From Massilia horti (GTDB lineage Bacteria > Pseudomonadota > Gammaproteobacteria > Burkholderiales > Burkholderiaceae_D): a stretch of 44,170 nt of DNA. Numbering within the stretch: the stretch's first letter is position 1; every line of letters begins with the position of its first letter. Below, piece by piece: positions 8,909 to 16,764 of the stretch. Position numbers and translations under genes: made by a program. Below the pieces are notes generated by a model, which was given only the letters and a program-made list of their open reading frames with translations, was not told where the DNA came from and ran no database searches. The stretch covers positions 1 through 44,170 of the forward strand of contig NZ_SPUM01000126.1 in NCBI RefSeq assembly GCF_004614195.1. The letters are read 5' to 3'.

Positions 8909-9850
8909 CTACTTGGCCGCCTGGCTCGCGGCGGCCGTCAGCGCGCCCGCGCTCGCGGCCGCGCCTTGCACATCGGGCACGTCGAGCGTGGAGCTGTCAC
9001 GCCGGATCGCCTCCTCGGTGCGCTTGTTCATCACGATGATGCTGATGCGCCGGTTGATCGGGTTGAACGGGTCCTTGCTGTCCAGGTGCACCGCCGAAGC
9101 CAGTCCCACCACGCGCAGGATCTTGTCGTCGGCCAGCCCGCCGCGCACCAGTTCCCGGCGCGACGCGTTGGCGCGGTCGGCCGACAGTTCCCAGTTGCTG
9201 TAGCCGGTCTGGCTCATGTACGGCGTCGAATCGGTGTGGCCCGACAAACCGATCTTGTTGGGCACCTCGTTGAGCACCAGGCCCAGCACGTCGAGAATAT
9301 CGCGGGTGTACGGCTGCAGCTCGGCCTTGGCGAGCGCGAACATCGGGCGGTTCTGCTCGTCGACGATCTGGATCCGCAGGCCTTCGCTGGTAATGTCGAG
9401 CAGCAGCTGGTTCTTGAACTTGCGGGTCATCGGGTTGGCGTCGATCGCCGCCTCGATGCGCTTTTGCAGCGCCTGCAAGCGCACGTGTTCCTCGTGTTCG
9501 AGCGCGGCCTTGGCCGCCTTGAGGTCGTAGGTCTTTTTCTCGGCGGGGGTGTCGCCTTTCTTGACCTGGCCGGTGCGCCGGGTCAGGTCGTTGCCGCCGC
9601 CCTGGATGACCGACGAACTGTCGCCGCTGCCCGAGCCGCCCGACATCGCCACCTTGAGCGGGGTGCGGAAGTATTCCGCAATGCCCAGCAGGTCGCCCTT
9701 GGTGGTCGAGCCCAGCAGCCACATCAGCAGGAAGAACGCCATCATCGCGGTGACGAAGTCGGCGTAGGCGATCTTCCAGGCGCCGCCATGGTGGCCGCCG
9801 CCCTTCTTGATGCGCTTGACGACGATGGGCCGCAAGCCTTCATCTGCCAT
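8909..9850 (-). CDS. motB: MotB, flagellar stator protein
   Basis: MotB anchors the proton-driven stator to peptidoglycan. The 313-aa protein has a cytoplasmic basic N-terminus, one membrane helix at about 26-47 with the proton-accepting Asp31 (AYADFVTAM), a plug/linker region, and a C-terminal OmpA-like peptidoglycan-binding domain (SGHTDSTPY near 203-211). The last 25 residues are Ala-rich. It starts 42 bp after motA and ends 12 bp before the CheZ-like gene. Confidence 0.95.
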   Translation of the reverse strand: MADEGLRPIVVKRIKKGGGHHGGAWKIAYADFVTAMMAFFLLMWLLGSTTKGDLLGIAEYFRTPLKVAMSGGSGSGDSSSVIQGGGNDLTRRTGQVKKGDTPAEKKTYDLKAAKAALEHEEHVRLQALQKRIEAAIDANPMTRKFKNQLLLDITSEGLRIQIVDEQNRPMFALAKAELQPYTRDILDVLGLVLNEVPNKIGLSGHTDSTPYMSQTGYSNWELSADRANASRRELVRGGLADDKILRVVGLASAVHLDSKDPFNPINRRISIIVMNKRTEEAIRRDSSTLDVPDVQGAAASAGALTAAASQAAK

Positions 9851-9892
9851 GGTGACCTCGGGTGTCGAATCGGTTCGGGTGCAGCATCGTGC

Positions 9893-10753
9893 TTACTTGC
9901 TCTTCGCCTTCTTGATGTGGTCTTCCAGCTCGGCAAAGCTCGGGCGCTCGGTCGAGTACAGCACCTTGCGGCCGAATTCGACCGCCAGCGCCGGCGCGTA
10001 GCCGTTCAGGCTCGCCAGCAGCGTCACCTTCACGCACTGGAGCATCTTGCTCGACTCTTCCAGCTTCTGTTCCAGCACAGTGGCCAGCGGGCCGACGAAG
10101 CCGTAGGCCAGCAGGATGCCCAGGAAGGTGCCGACCAGCGCGTGCGCGATCAGCATACCCAGCTCGGACGGCGGGATGCCGACCGATTCCATCGTGTGCA
10201 CCACGCCCATCACCGCGGCGACGATGCCGAACGCCGGCAGGCCGTCGCCGATCTTGGCGATCACGTGCGCCGGCACCGAGCCTTCGTGGTGATGGGTCTC
10301 GATCTCGTTGTCCATCAGGTTCTCGATCTGGAACGCGTCCATGTTCCCGGATACCATCAGGCGCAGGTAGTCGGTCATGAATTCGACCACGTGGTGGTCG
10401 GCCAGCACCGCCGGGTACTTGGAGAACACCGGGCTCTCGTGCGGGGCCTCGATGTCGCCTTCGATCGACATCAGGCCTTCCTTGCGCACCTTGGACAGCA
10501 CGTCGAACAGCAGCGCCATCAGCTCCATGTACAGCTCACGGGTGTAGCGCGAGCCGTGGAACACGGTGGGCAGCGCCTTGAGCGTCGCCTTGACCGCCTT
10601 GCCGTTGTTGCCAACGAAGAAAGCGCCCAGTGCCGCGCCGCCAATCATGAACAGTTCCTTCGGCTGAAACAGCGCGGCCAGGTGCCCGCCCTGCCAGGCA
10701 AAGCCACCGAATACCGCCACGAGGACGACGACGTATCCAATAATGACTAACAA
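9893..10753 (-). CDS. motA: MotA, flagellar stator ion-channel protein
   Basis: MotA forms the proton channel with MotB and drives rotor torque. The start is placed at TTG 10753, which gives MLVIIGYVVVL, the normal family N-terminus, with GGGAG nine bases upstream. A further TTG at 10774 would add seven residues without family support. The 286-aa length matches the family. Seen: four membrane segments, the GNNGKAVKATLKALP segment and the channel-proline stretch GDGLPAFGIVAAVMGVVH. The 140-bp gap to the upstream methyltransferase holds AT-rich sequence but no convincing sigma-28 promoter. Confidence 0.94.
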   Translation of the reverse strand: MLVIIGYVVVLVAVFGGFAWQGGHLAALFQPKELFMIGGAALGAFFVGNNGKAVKATLKALPTVFHGSRYTRELYMELMALLFDVLSKVRKEGLMSIEGDIEAPHESPVFSKYPAVLADHHVVEFMTDYLRLMVSGNMDAFQIENLMDNEIETHHHEGSVPAHVIAKIGDGLPAFGIVAAVMGVVHTMESVGIPPSELGMLIAHALVGTFLGILLAYGFVGPLATVLEQKLEESSKMLQCVKVTLLASLNGYAPALAVEFGRKVLYSTERPSFAELEDHIKKAKSK

Positions 10754-10893
10754 GCGCTCACACTCCCAATGCAATATCCGGTTACGGCAAAACCCGGCAA
10801 ATCCAAAAACGTTGAATTTAGAAAATATTTACGTAAGGAACTACTCTAGCCTGAGAATGACTTAGCGGCAAGAGGAAACCCCGGGATTGTCGC

Positions 10894-11661
10894 CTAAAAG
10901 TGCCATACGTAAAGAGGTAAAGCACCATCTGTAGGTACAACGCAAAGATTTGGCTCATGACCTGGCACAGGGAATTCGTAACTGACAAGCATTGAGCCCG
11001 GGCGCATCTCGCGTGCGGCCTTGCGCCACAGCGCCTCCATGGCGGCCGGCGACAGGTAGGCGAAGATCGCGTCGTACTGGCCGAAGTCGAGCGTTTCGTA
11101 GTCGCCGCGGAGAAAAACCGCCTGGCTGCCCGAGCAGGCGGCGCGCAGCCGGCTCACCAGCCACGGCAGCGGCGCCAGTTCGATCCCGCTCGCCCTCGAC
11201 TCGGGACGGCGCCGCGCCAGGTCAAGCACGAGACCACCCAGGCCGCTGCCGATATCGATCACGCAAAGCGGCCGGTCCTGCGGCAACAGGCGCGCAAAGG
11301 CGTCGCGCACGGCGCGGCTTGACGGGTAGTACGGCACCTGGGTGCGGAAGGTCGACCAGAAAACCAGCAGCAGCAACAAGAAGGCGGCCATGAAGACCGA
11401 CGGCGGCAGGTCAAGCCGATGGGCCGCCACGAGCGCCAGCGGGAACAGGAACTGGATCGGCAGCCACCAGCGCGCCAGGCGCGGCCAGCTGATGACGGCG
11501 GCAAGCAGCCCCTGCAGCAAGGCCACGTGGACGTAGCCGACGCCAATTCCCGCCCGGGCCGTGACGAACACGGTCAGCAGCATCAGCGGAAAGGCAAGAA
11601 ACTGGATCAGGAAAGCCCGGACCGCAGGCGCAGTCCGGATACGACGAAGGGCGGGGTTCAA
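10894..11661 (-). CDS. Membrane-anchored class I SAM-dependent methyltransferase
   Basis: The 255-aa product combines about four hydrophobic segments (roughly 16-34, 44-58, 69-81, 88-103) with a cytosolic Rossmann methyltransferase domain. Motif I is VIDIGSGLGGLVLDLAR (134-150), followed by an acidic residue in GIELAPL (159-165) and RGDYETLDF (185-193). The substrate is unknown. The longest frame uses TTG 11661, which lies in the loop of a strong hairpin (11646-11673); an ATG at 11583 would remove half of the first membrane segment. It lies between flhC and motA, an unusual place for such an enzyme. A flagellar role is possible from position only. Confidence 0.75.
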   Translation of the reverse strand: MNPALRRIRTAPAVRAFLIQFLAFPLMLLTVFVTARAGIGVGYVHVALLQGLLAAVISWPRLARWWLPIQFLFPLALVAAHRLDLPPSVFMAAFLLLLLVFWSTFRTQVPYYPSSRAVRDAFARLLPQDRPLCVIDIGSGLGGLVLDLARRRPESRASGIELAPLPWLVSRLRAACSGSQAVFLRGDYETLDFGQYDAIFAYLSPAAMEALWRKAAREMRPGSMLVSYEFPVPGHEPNLCVVPTDGALPLYVWHF

Positions 11662-11673
11662 TCCCCGCCCTTC
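11646..11673 (-). terminator. Strong hairpin after flhC, possible terminator/attenuator
   Basis: A perfect 11-bp stem (GAAGGGCGGGG/CCCCGCCCTTC) with a 6-nt loop starts 20 nt after the flhC stop codon. No T-run follows on the minus strand, so it is not a textbook intrinsic terminator. The loop contains the candidate TTG start of the methyltransferase, so it may instead limit translation of that gene. Confidence 0.5.
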
Positions 11674-11692
11674 CCTGTGAAGATGGTCATGC

Positions 11693-12241
11693 TCAGGCAG
11701 CTTGCAGGGCCGCCGCGTCCCTGGCCTTGCGGGTCTTGCCGGCCCGCGAAGGCATGTGGCACAGGCCGCAACGGTAGCCCTGGTTCAGGTCGAGCGCATT
11801 GACGACGAACTTGCCCTTGCACTCCTCGCAGCTGGTCAACCCCAGCATGTCGCTCTGGAAGAAGCGCACCAGGGTCCAGGCGCGGGTGAGCGAGAGCAGC
11901 GGCTCCTCGCCCGGCTCGGGCGGCATCTGCTCGAGATACAGCTTATACGCCTTCATCACGGCGTGAATGCCGGTGGCGCCCGCGTGCTCGATCAGGAATT
12001 TGTGGATGTTAATGAACAACGAGGAATGGATATTCGGCTGCCAGGTCAGGAACCAGTCGGTCGAGAATGGCAGCATGCCCTTCGGCGGCGAGACTCCCTT
12101 GAGCTCCTTGTACAGCTTGAGCAGGCGTTCGCGCGACAGCGACACCTCGGTCTCCAGCAATTGCAGGCGCGCGCCAAGCTGGATCAGTTCGATGGCCAAC
12201 TGAATTTCCTGAGCCTCCGACACGACGCTTTTCTTGCTCAT
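11693..12241 (-). CDS. flhC: FlhC, flagellar master transcriptional activator subunit
   Basis: FlhC with FlhD forms the FlhD4C2 complex that turns on class 2 flagellar genes. The 182-aa protein has the four zinc-binding cysteines Cys138, Cys141, Cys158 and Cys161 (SCEECKG and YRCGLCHM), and the conserved stretch [19 protein letters not shown] 12241 was chosen to match the family N-terminus (MSKKSVV); a start at 12262 would overlap flhD. It begins 22 bp after the flhD stop. Length is close to E. coli FlhC (192). Confidence 0.96.
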   Translation of the reverse strand: MSKKSVVSEAQEIQLAIELIQLGARLQLLETEVSLSRERLLKLYKELKGVSPPKGMLPFSTDWFLTWQPNIHSSLFINIHKFLIEHAGATGIHAVMKAYKLYLEQMPPEPGEEPLLSLTRAWTLVRFFQSDMLGLTSCEECKGKFVVNALDLNQGYRCGLCHMPSRAGKTRKARDAAALQAA

Positions 12242-12263
12242 TTTCCGCTCCCTCGACAACAAG

Positions 12264-12581
12264 TTAAGCGATCTCTTCCACCGGCTGGCCGGCCATCAGG
12301 ATCGCCGCGTGCGACTGGGCCAGCGCGCGGTCCTTGTTGTAGTTGGTGAGCATCGACAGGATGGCGGTGTCGTCGAAGCGGAAACGGGCCAGCATCATGT
12401 TGCTGCCGGCGAGCTTGAGGATCTGGGCATTGCTCATGCTTTCGATCAGGTCGGCGATCTCGCTCGAAATCCCGAGACGGAAAATAGCGGTGACTTTATC
12501 GGCGCGGATCATCTGCTGCGCGAGCATCAGGTAGCTCAGATTAGCATCACGAATTTCAGCCATCATGTCGTTCGCAGTCAT
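12264..12581 (-). CDS. flhD: FlhD, flagellar master regulator subunit
   Basis: The DNA-binding partner of FlhC. The 105-aa product has the family segments [27 protein letters not shown] and [17 protein letters not shown] 12581 follows GGAGAGAAGGAAA, a strong ribosome site. An ATG at 12596 would add five residues (MERRK) but consumes that site. The open frame continues upstream to 12839 without family character. Two sigma-28-like promoters point toward it from about 270 and 345 bp upstream. Confidence 0.95.
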   Translation of the reverse strand: MTANDMMAEIRDANLSYLMLAQQMIRADKVTAIFRLGISSEIADLIESMSNAQILKLAGSNMMLARFRFDDTAILSMLTNYNKDRALAQSHAAILMAGQPVEEIA

Positions 12582-12727
12582 TTTCCTTCTCTCCATTGAA
12601 ACCGTTTTGGAAATCTGGCCCTGAATCAATATTGCCAGTGGGATACATTCTGACTGTCTGGAAACTTTTGCGGTATAGGGGGAAATCTGTATTTTTCGTC
12701 CGCGCAAGACGAAGTCGACCCGTAGGA

Positions 12728-12742
12728 GTTTGTCTGACAAAC
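12728..12742. promoter_or_regulatory. 15-bp perfect palindrome upstream of flhD
   Basis: GTTTGTC-T-GACAAAC, two 7-bp arms around a single base, about 147 bp upstream of the flhD start and downstream of both sigma-28-like promoters. The size and symmetry fit a dimeric regulator site in the flhDC leader. The binding protein is unknown. Confidence 0.4.
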
Positions 12743-12848
12743 CCTGCCGGATCGTGGTGGCGCCCCTATGAAAAGGGGACGAAGAAGCGGTGTGAAAAAC
12801 GGTGCTGACTACACTGGCTGCGAGCGCCTTGACGTGCATCTGAATTGG

Positions 12849-12875
12849 TTTACGTCAAGCTTTTGGGGAACTTTA
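12849..12875 (-). promoter_or_regulatory. Sigma-28 (FliA)-like promoter, proximal copy
   Basis: On the minus strand this reads TAAAGTTC (12868-12875), an 11-nt spacer, then GACGTAAA (12849-12856). The enteric sigma-28 consensus is TAAAGTTT-N11-GCCGATAA. An AT-rich block (AAAAATTTTTTT) lies just upstream of the -35. It points toward flhD, about 268 nt away. The copy at 12924 has the same geometry 75 bp further upstream. Confidence 0.6.
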
Positions 12876-12923
12876 GGGTTGTTCCAAAAAAATTTTTGGC
12901 CCCATTCACAGTCTTCAGTCAGC

Positions 12924-12950
12924 TTTACGGCAACGCCAGCGCGAACTTTA
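12924..12950 (-). promoter_or_regulatory. Sigma-28 (FliA)-like promoter, distal copy
   Basis: Minus strand: TAAAGTTC (12943-12950), an 11-nt spacer, then GCCGTAAA (12924-12931), seven or eight matches per half to the sigma-28 consensus with exact spacing. Upstream lies an AT-rich block (AAAAATATTTT) like that of the proximal copy; the shared segment is CTAAAGTTC plus CAACC and the A/T tract. Spacing between the two copies is exactly 75 bp. Confidence 0.65.
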
Positions 12951-13226
12951 GGGTTGTCCGAAAATATTTTTGAATAACCAAGTAATTTAGTCAGGAAATC
13001 AACATGGCCGCGATTGCAAACGAAGCGTAAGGGGTGCAAGGCCGCCCAGGAGGCGTGCGCACGCTACAAGGTTAGCTCCAAAAATCGTCGTTCCCGTACG
13101 CCTCCGGGAATTTCACCTCCATTTGATAGCAGACTTGCATCCCTCGCGGCCGACCCCCTGCCTTTTCTTGCTAAACTGCGCACTTGAGCCCCCATCCTTG
13201 AGGCTTCAACCATCAAAGGGTATTGC

Positions 13227-13874
13227 ATGCAATCTCCTCTACTCTGGGATATCAGTCCGACGATCTCGGCTGATCTCCCGGTCTGGCCCGGCGACACCCC
13301 GTTCGCGGCCAGCCCCACCTGGACCATCGGCGGCGGCTGCCCGGTCCACGTCAGCCGCATGACCATGACCACCCATCTTGGCGCACACACCGACGCGCCC
13401 TCGCACTACGACCCGCAAGGCGCCGCCATTGACGCCGTCGACCTGACACCCTATCTCGGTCCGTGCCGCGTCATCCACTGCATCGGCGCACGCCTTGTCG
13501 AGGCGCGCCACATCGCGGCGCAGCTCGAGAAGGTCCCGCCGCGCGTGCTGCTGCGCACCTACGAACGCGCACCACAAGCTGGCTGGGACAGCTCCTTCCC
13601 TGCCATTTCATCCGAGGCGATCGAACTGTTGGCCAGCCATGGCGTGATCCTGGTCGGCACCGACGCCGCCTCGCTCGACCCGCAGGATTCCAAGACGCTC
13701 GACGCCCACCACGCCGTGCGCGCCAACCGCATGGCCATCCTCGAAGGCGTCGTGCTCGATGCCGTGCCACCGGGAGACTATGAACTGATCGCCCTGCCCT
13801 TGAAGCTGTCCGGCATGGATGCAAGTCCGGTGCGGGCGGTGTTGCGGCCGTTGCCTGCAAGGGAGGCCGCGTGA
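13227..13874 (+). CDS. kynB: KynB, arylformamidase (kynurenine formamidase)
   Basis: Hydrolyses N-formylkynurenine to kynurenine and formate, the second step of tryptophan breakdown. The 215-aa protein belongs to the metal-dependent cyclase-fold family, with the signature [11 protein letters not shown] at residues 50-60 (His50, His54, Asp56, His60 as metal ligands) and the N-terminal [20 protein letters not shown] 13227 has AAAGGG upstream. Its stop overlaps the kynU GTG start by 4 bp (GTGA), so translation is coupled. First gene of a kynBUA operon. Confidence 0.95.
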   Translation: MQSPLLWDISPTISADLPVWPGDTPFAASPTWTIGGGCPVHVSRMTMTTHLGAHTDAPSHYDPQGAAIDAVDLTPYLGPCRVIHCIGARLVEARHIAAQLEKVPPRVLLRTYERAPQAGWDSSFPAISSEAIELLASHGVILVGTDAASLDPQDSKTLDAHHAVRANRMAILEGVVLDAVPPGDYELIALPLKLSGMDASPVRAVLRPLPAREAA

Positions 13875-15130
13875 GGGACCACATCGCAAGCCGCGGGCAC
13901 TGCCTGGAGCTCGACGCGGCCGACCCGCTGGCGCACCTGAAGTGCGAGTTCGCGCTGCCGCAAGGCGTGATCTACCTGGACGGCAATTCGCTGGGCGCGC
14001 GTCCCCGCGCCGCACTGGCGCGCGCGCAGGAAGTGATCGGGCACGAATGGGGACAGGACCTGATTTGCAGCTGGAACAAGGCCGGCTGGTTCGACATGCC
14101 CAAGCGCCTGGGCGACCGCCTGGCGCCGCTGATCGGCGCGCGCCCCGGCGAGGTCGTCGTCACCGATACCACATCGCTGAACCTGTTCAAGGCGCTGGCT
14201 GGCGCCCTGCGCATGCAGGCGGAGGGTCCGGGTGGACACCGCCGGGTGATCGTCACCGAGCGCAGCAACTTCCCAACCGATATCTACATTGCGCAGGGAT
14301 TGAGCGAGTGGATGGACCGCGGCTATACGCTGCGGCTCGTCGATTCTGTCGACGAACTGCCAGCCGCGGTCGACGAGCAGTGCGCGGTGCTGATGCTCAC
14401 CCATGTCAACTACCGCACCGGCTACCAGCACGACATGGCCGCGCTGACCCGCCACGCGCACGACAACGGTGCGCTGGCCGTCTGGGACCTGGCCCATTCC
14501 GCCGGCGCGCTGCCGGTCGACCTGCATGGGGCGCAAGCCGACTTCGCCGTCGGCTGCACCTACAAATACCTGAACGGCGGGCCCGGCTCACCCGCCTTCA
14601 TCTGGGTGCCGCAACGCCACCAGGCACGATTCACCCAGCCGGTGACCGGATGGTGGGGCCACGCTGCGCCGTTCGCGATGTCGCCCGGGTTCGAGCCAGT
14701 CGAAGGTATCGGCCGCGCCATGTGTGGCACCCAGCCGGTGGTCTCGCTGGCGATGGTCGAATGCGGCCTCGACGTGTTCGAAAAGACCGACATGCAGTCG
14801 GTACGTGCCAAGTCGCTTGCCCTCACCGACCTGTTCATCGAGCTGGTCGAGTCGCGCTGCACCGGCCATCCACTGCAACTGGTCACGCCGCGCGACCACG
14901 CCCGGCGCGGCAGCCAGGTCAGCTTTACGCACCCGCACGGCTACGCGGTCATGCAGGCGCTGATCGCGCGCGGCGTGATCGGCGACTACCGGGAGCCGCA
15001 CATCATGCGCTTCGGCTTCACGCCGCTCTACACCAGCTTTGCCGACGTCTGGGACGCGGTCGAGATCCTGAAGGACATCCTCGACCGCCGGGATTACGAT
15101 ATCAACGCGGCCAGAAGCGCCGTCACCTGA
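13871..15130 (+). CDS. kynU: KynU, kynureninase
   Basis: PLP enzyme cleaving kynurenine to anthranilate and alanine. The 419-aa length is normal. Seen: [12 protein letters not shown] near residue 35, the cofactor-binding Asp in [11 protein letters not shown] (Asp206), and the Schiff-base lysine Lys232 in [15 protein letters not shown]. It starts at GTG 13871, overlapping the kynB stop, and ends immediately before the kynA ATG (TGA-ATG). This tight packing argues for one transcript producing anthranilate from tryptophan. Confidence 0.96.
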   Translation: MRDHIASRGHCLELDAADPLAHLKCEFALPQGVIYLDGNSLGARPRAALARAQEVIGHEWGQDLICSWNKAGWFDMPKRLGDRLAPLIGARPGEVVVTDTTSLNLFKALAGALRMQAEGPGGHRRVIVTERSNFPTDIYIAQGLSEWMDRGYTLRLVDSVDELPAAVDEQCAVLMLTHVNYRTGYQHDMAALTRHAHDNGALAVWDLAHSAGALPVDLHGAQADFAVGCTYKYLNGGPGSPAFIWVPQRHQARFTQPVTGWWGHAAPFAMSPGFEPVEGIGRAMCGTQPVVSLAMVECGLDVFEKTDMQSVRAKSLALTDLFIELVESRCTGHPLQLVTPRDHARRGSQVSFTHPHGYAVMQALIARGVIGDYREPHIMRFGFTPLYTSFADVWDAVEILKDILDRRDYDINAARSAVT

Positions 15131-15982
15131 ATGCACGCCATGAACCCCAACGACAAACAAGACGCAGATTGGCACGGCGCCAGGATGGACTTCAAGGAGT
15201 CCATGAGCTACGGCGACTATTTGGGCCTGGACCAGATCCTCACCGCGCAGCATCCGCTCTCGCCCAACCATAACGAGATGCTGTTCATCGTCCAGCACCA
15301 GACCACCGAGCTGTGGATGAAGCTGATGCTGCACGAACTGCAGGCGGTACGCACGGGCATCCGCGAAGGCGAGCTGCCGCCGGCATTCAAGATGCTGGCT
15401 CGGGTGGCGCGCATCATGGACCAGCTGGTGCATGCGTGGGACGTGCTGGCGACGATGACGCCGCCCGAATATTCGGCGATCCGGCCCTATCTTGGCGCGT
15501 CGTCGGGCTTCCAGTCATTCCAGTACCGGGAGCTGGAATTCATCCTCGGGAACAAGAACCGTGCCCTGCTCGCGGTGCACGAAAAGACACCCGCGGCGCA
15601 CGCGGCGCTGGAGCGCGAACTGCACGCGCCCTCGGTCTACGACGAAGCGGTGATGCTGCTGGCGCGCAGCGGTTTTGACATCAACCCCGAGCGGCTTAAC
15701 GCCGACTGGACGCAGCCGACCCGGTCCGACGAATCGGTCAAGGCGGCCTGGCTGGCGGTCTACCAGGACCCGGAACACCACTGGGCGCTGTACGAACTGG
15801 CCGAGAAGCTGGTCGACATGGAGACCTCGTTCCGGTTCTGGCGCTTCCGCCACGTGACGACGGTCGAACGGATCATCGGGTTCAAGACCGGCACCGGCGG
15901 CACGGCAGGCGTGAGTTACCTGCGCAAGATGCTCGACGTGGTCCTGTTCCCTGAACTGTTCGCGTTGCGCACGGCACTCTGA
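15131..15982 (+). CDS. kynA: KynA, tryptophan 2,3-dioxygenase
   Basis: Haem enzyme opening the indole ring of tryptophan to N-formylkynurenine, the first step of the pathway. The 283-aa protein has the active-site histidine His56 in [13 protein letters not shown] and the haem-ligand His241 in [12 protein letters not shown], followed by [17 protein letters not shown] 15131 directly follows the kynU stop; ATG 15140 (MNPNDKQ) is an alternative. It is last of the three kyn genes, although it acts first. Confidence 0.96.
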   Translation: MHAMNPNDKQDADWHGARMDFKESMSYGDYLGLDQILTAQHPLSPNHNEMLFIVQHQTTELWMKLMLHELQAVRTGIREGELPPAFKMLARVARIMDQLVHAWDVLATMTPPEYSAIRPYLGASSGFQSFQYRELEFILGNKNRALLAVHEKTPAAHAALERELHAPSVYDEAVMLLARSGFDINPERLNADWTQPTRSDESVKAAWLAVYQDPEHHWALYELAEKLVDMETSFRFWRFRHVTTVERIIGFKTGTGGTAGVSYLRKMLDVVLFPELFALRTAL

Positions 15983-15997
15983 CCACATGGAGGAATG

Positions 15998-16546
15998 ATG
16001 AATTGCGACGTACTGATCCTCGCAGGGCTGTGGAACTCGGGGCCGCAGCACTGGCAAACCCACTGGGAGCGCAAGCACCCCGAGTTCAAGCGCGTGCCTC
16101 ATCGTGACTGGAACAATCCGCAATGCGGCGAGTGGGTCGCCGAGCTCGATGCGCAGATCGCCGACTGCCAGGGCGCACCGATTTTGGTCGCGCACAGCCT
16201 CGGCTGCACACTGGTTGCGCAGTGGGCCAATTCGGGCTCGCCCTTGAAGGTCGCGGGCGCCTTCCTTGTCGCACCGAGCGACCCGGAAGCGCCGGGGTAT
16301 CCGGCCGAGGCGTGCGGCTTTGCGCCGGTGCCGATGCAAAAGCTGCCGTTTCCGAGCGTTGTGGTGAGCAGCGCCAACGACCAGTACGTGACGCGGGAAC
16401 GGGCAAGCGCGTTCGCCCAGGCGTGGGGCAGCAGGCTGGTTGAAATCGGCGATGCTGGCCACATCAACGGCGACAGCGGCTATGGCGAATGGCCGGAGGG
16501 TGAGAAGATGCTGTGGGAGTTTTGCGCGCAGCTGCCGAAGACCTAG
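15998..16546 (+). CDS. RBBP9/YdeN-type serine alpha/beta hydrolase
   Basis: A small (182-aa) alpha/beta-hydrolase-fold protein of the Ser_hydrolase (RBBP9/YdeN) family. Counting from ATG 15995, the triad reads Ser68 (VAHSLGC), Asp129 (SSANDQYV) and His156 (DAGHING). GLWNSGPQHWQTHWE near the start is typical. ATG 15998 is preferred over the adjacent ATG 15995, because GGAGG at 15989-15993 then lies four bases away. It follows kynA by 15 bp, so it is probably co-transcribed. The substrate is unknown, and no link to kynurenines is established. Confidence 0.85.
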   Translation: MNCDVLILAGLWNSGPQHWQTHWERKHPEFKRVPHRDWNNPQCGEWVAELDAQIADCQGAPILVAHSLGCTLVAQWANSGSPLKVAGAFLVAPSDPEAPGYPAEACGFAPVPMQKLPFPSVVVSSANDQYVTRERASAFAQAWGSRLVEIGDAGHINGDSGYGEWPEGEKMLWEFCAQLPKT

Positions 16547-16579
16547 AAGCGAGTCTGATCGTACGGCTTGCCCGGATGC

Positions 16580-16759
16580 GTAGGGGGCGCGCGGCCGGCG
16601 AGGACCTGTGCGCACGCGGTCATCGCATGCTGACCTGCGGCTGCTTATGTTACGCAGCGTTCGCAAACGACTTTGGAAGCAAACTCTGTGCAACCGTACA
16701 GCGTGCGCACGGGTGCGCACCCTACGGAGGCGTAGGGTGCGTGCGCGTCGGGCAGGACC
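16580..16759. repeat. Dispersed inverted repeat, copy R2, with an extra arm
   Basis: The left arm at 16580 (GTAGGGGGCGCGCGGCC, GGCGAGGACC-type insert) is followed by GTGCGCACGCGGTCATCGCATGC, the family loop, and the right arm GCGTGCGCAC-GGGTGCGCACCCTACG ending at 16726, which lacks the insert. The two arms therefore belong to different types. A further inverted end (GTAGGGTGCG) begins at 16732 and runs to six bases before the htpG stop. It fills most of the gap between the convergent hydrolase and htpG genes. Confidence 0.8.
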
Positions 16760-16764
16760 TTTTT

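Larger units (their letters stand above)
12582..13226. other. Intergenic region between divergent flhD and kynB
   Basis: About 645 bp with no supported gene. Short frames at 12596-12808, 12768-12977 and 12809-13039 lack family character. The region is more AT-rich than its surroundings and holds a 15-bp palindrome (12728-12742), two sigma-28-like promoters (12849-12875 and 12924-12950) each with an AT-rich block upstream, and at 13205-13226 the AAAGGG ribosome site for kynB. No kynurenine-operon regulator gene is encoded here. Confidence 0.7.

Noticed and set aside
13026..13073. GTAAGGGGTGC..GTGCGCACGCTAC as another dispersed-repeat copy
   Set aside because: Only the ends resemble the family; inner arm and loop motifs are absent.
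13064..13390. A 108-codon minus-strand frame overlapping the kynB start
   Set aside because: No family character, and it overlaps the well-supported kynB 5' end.
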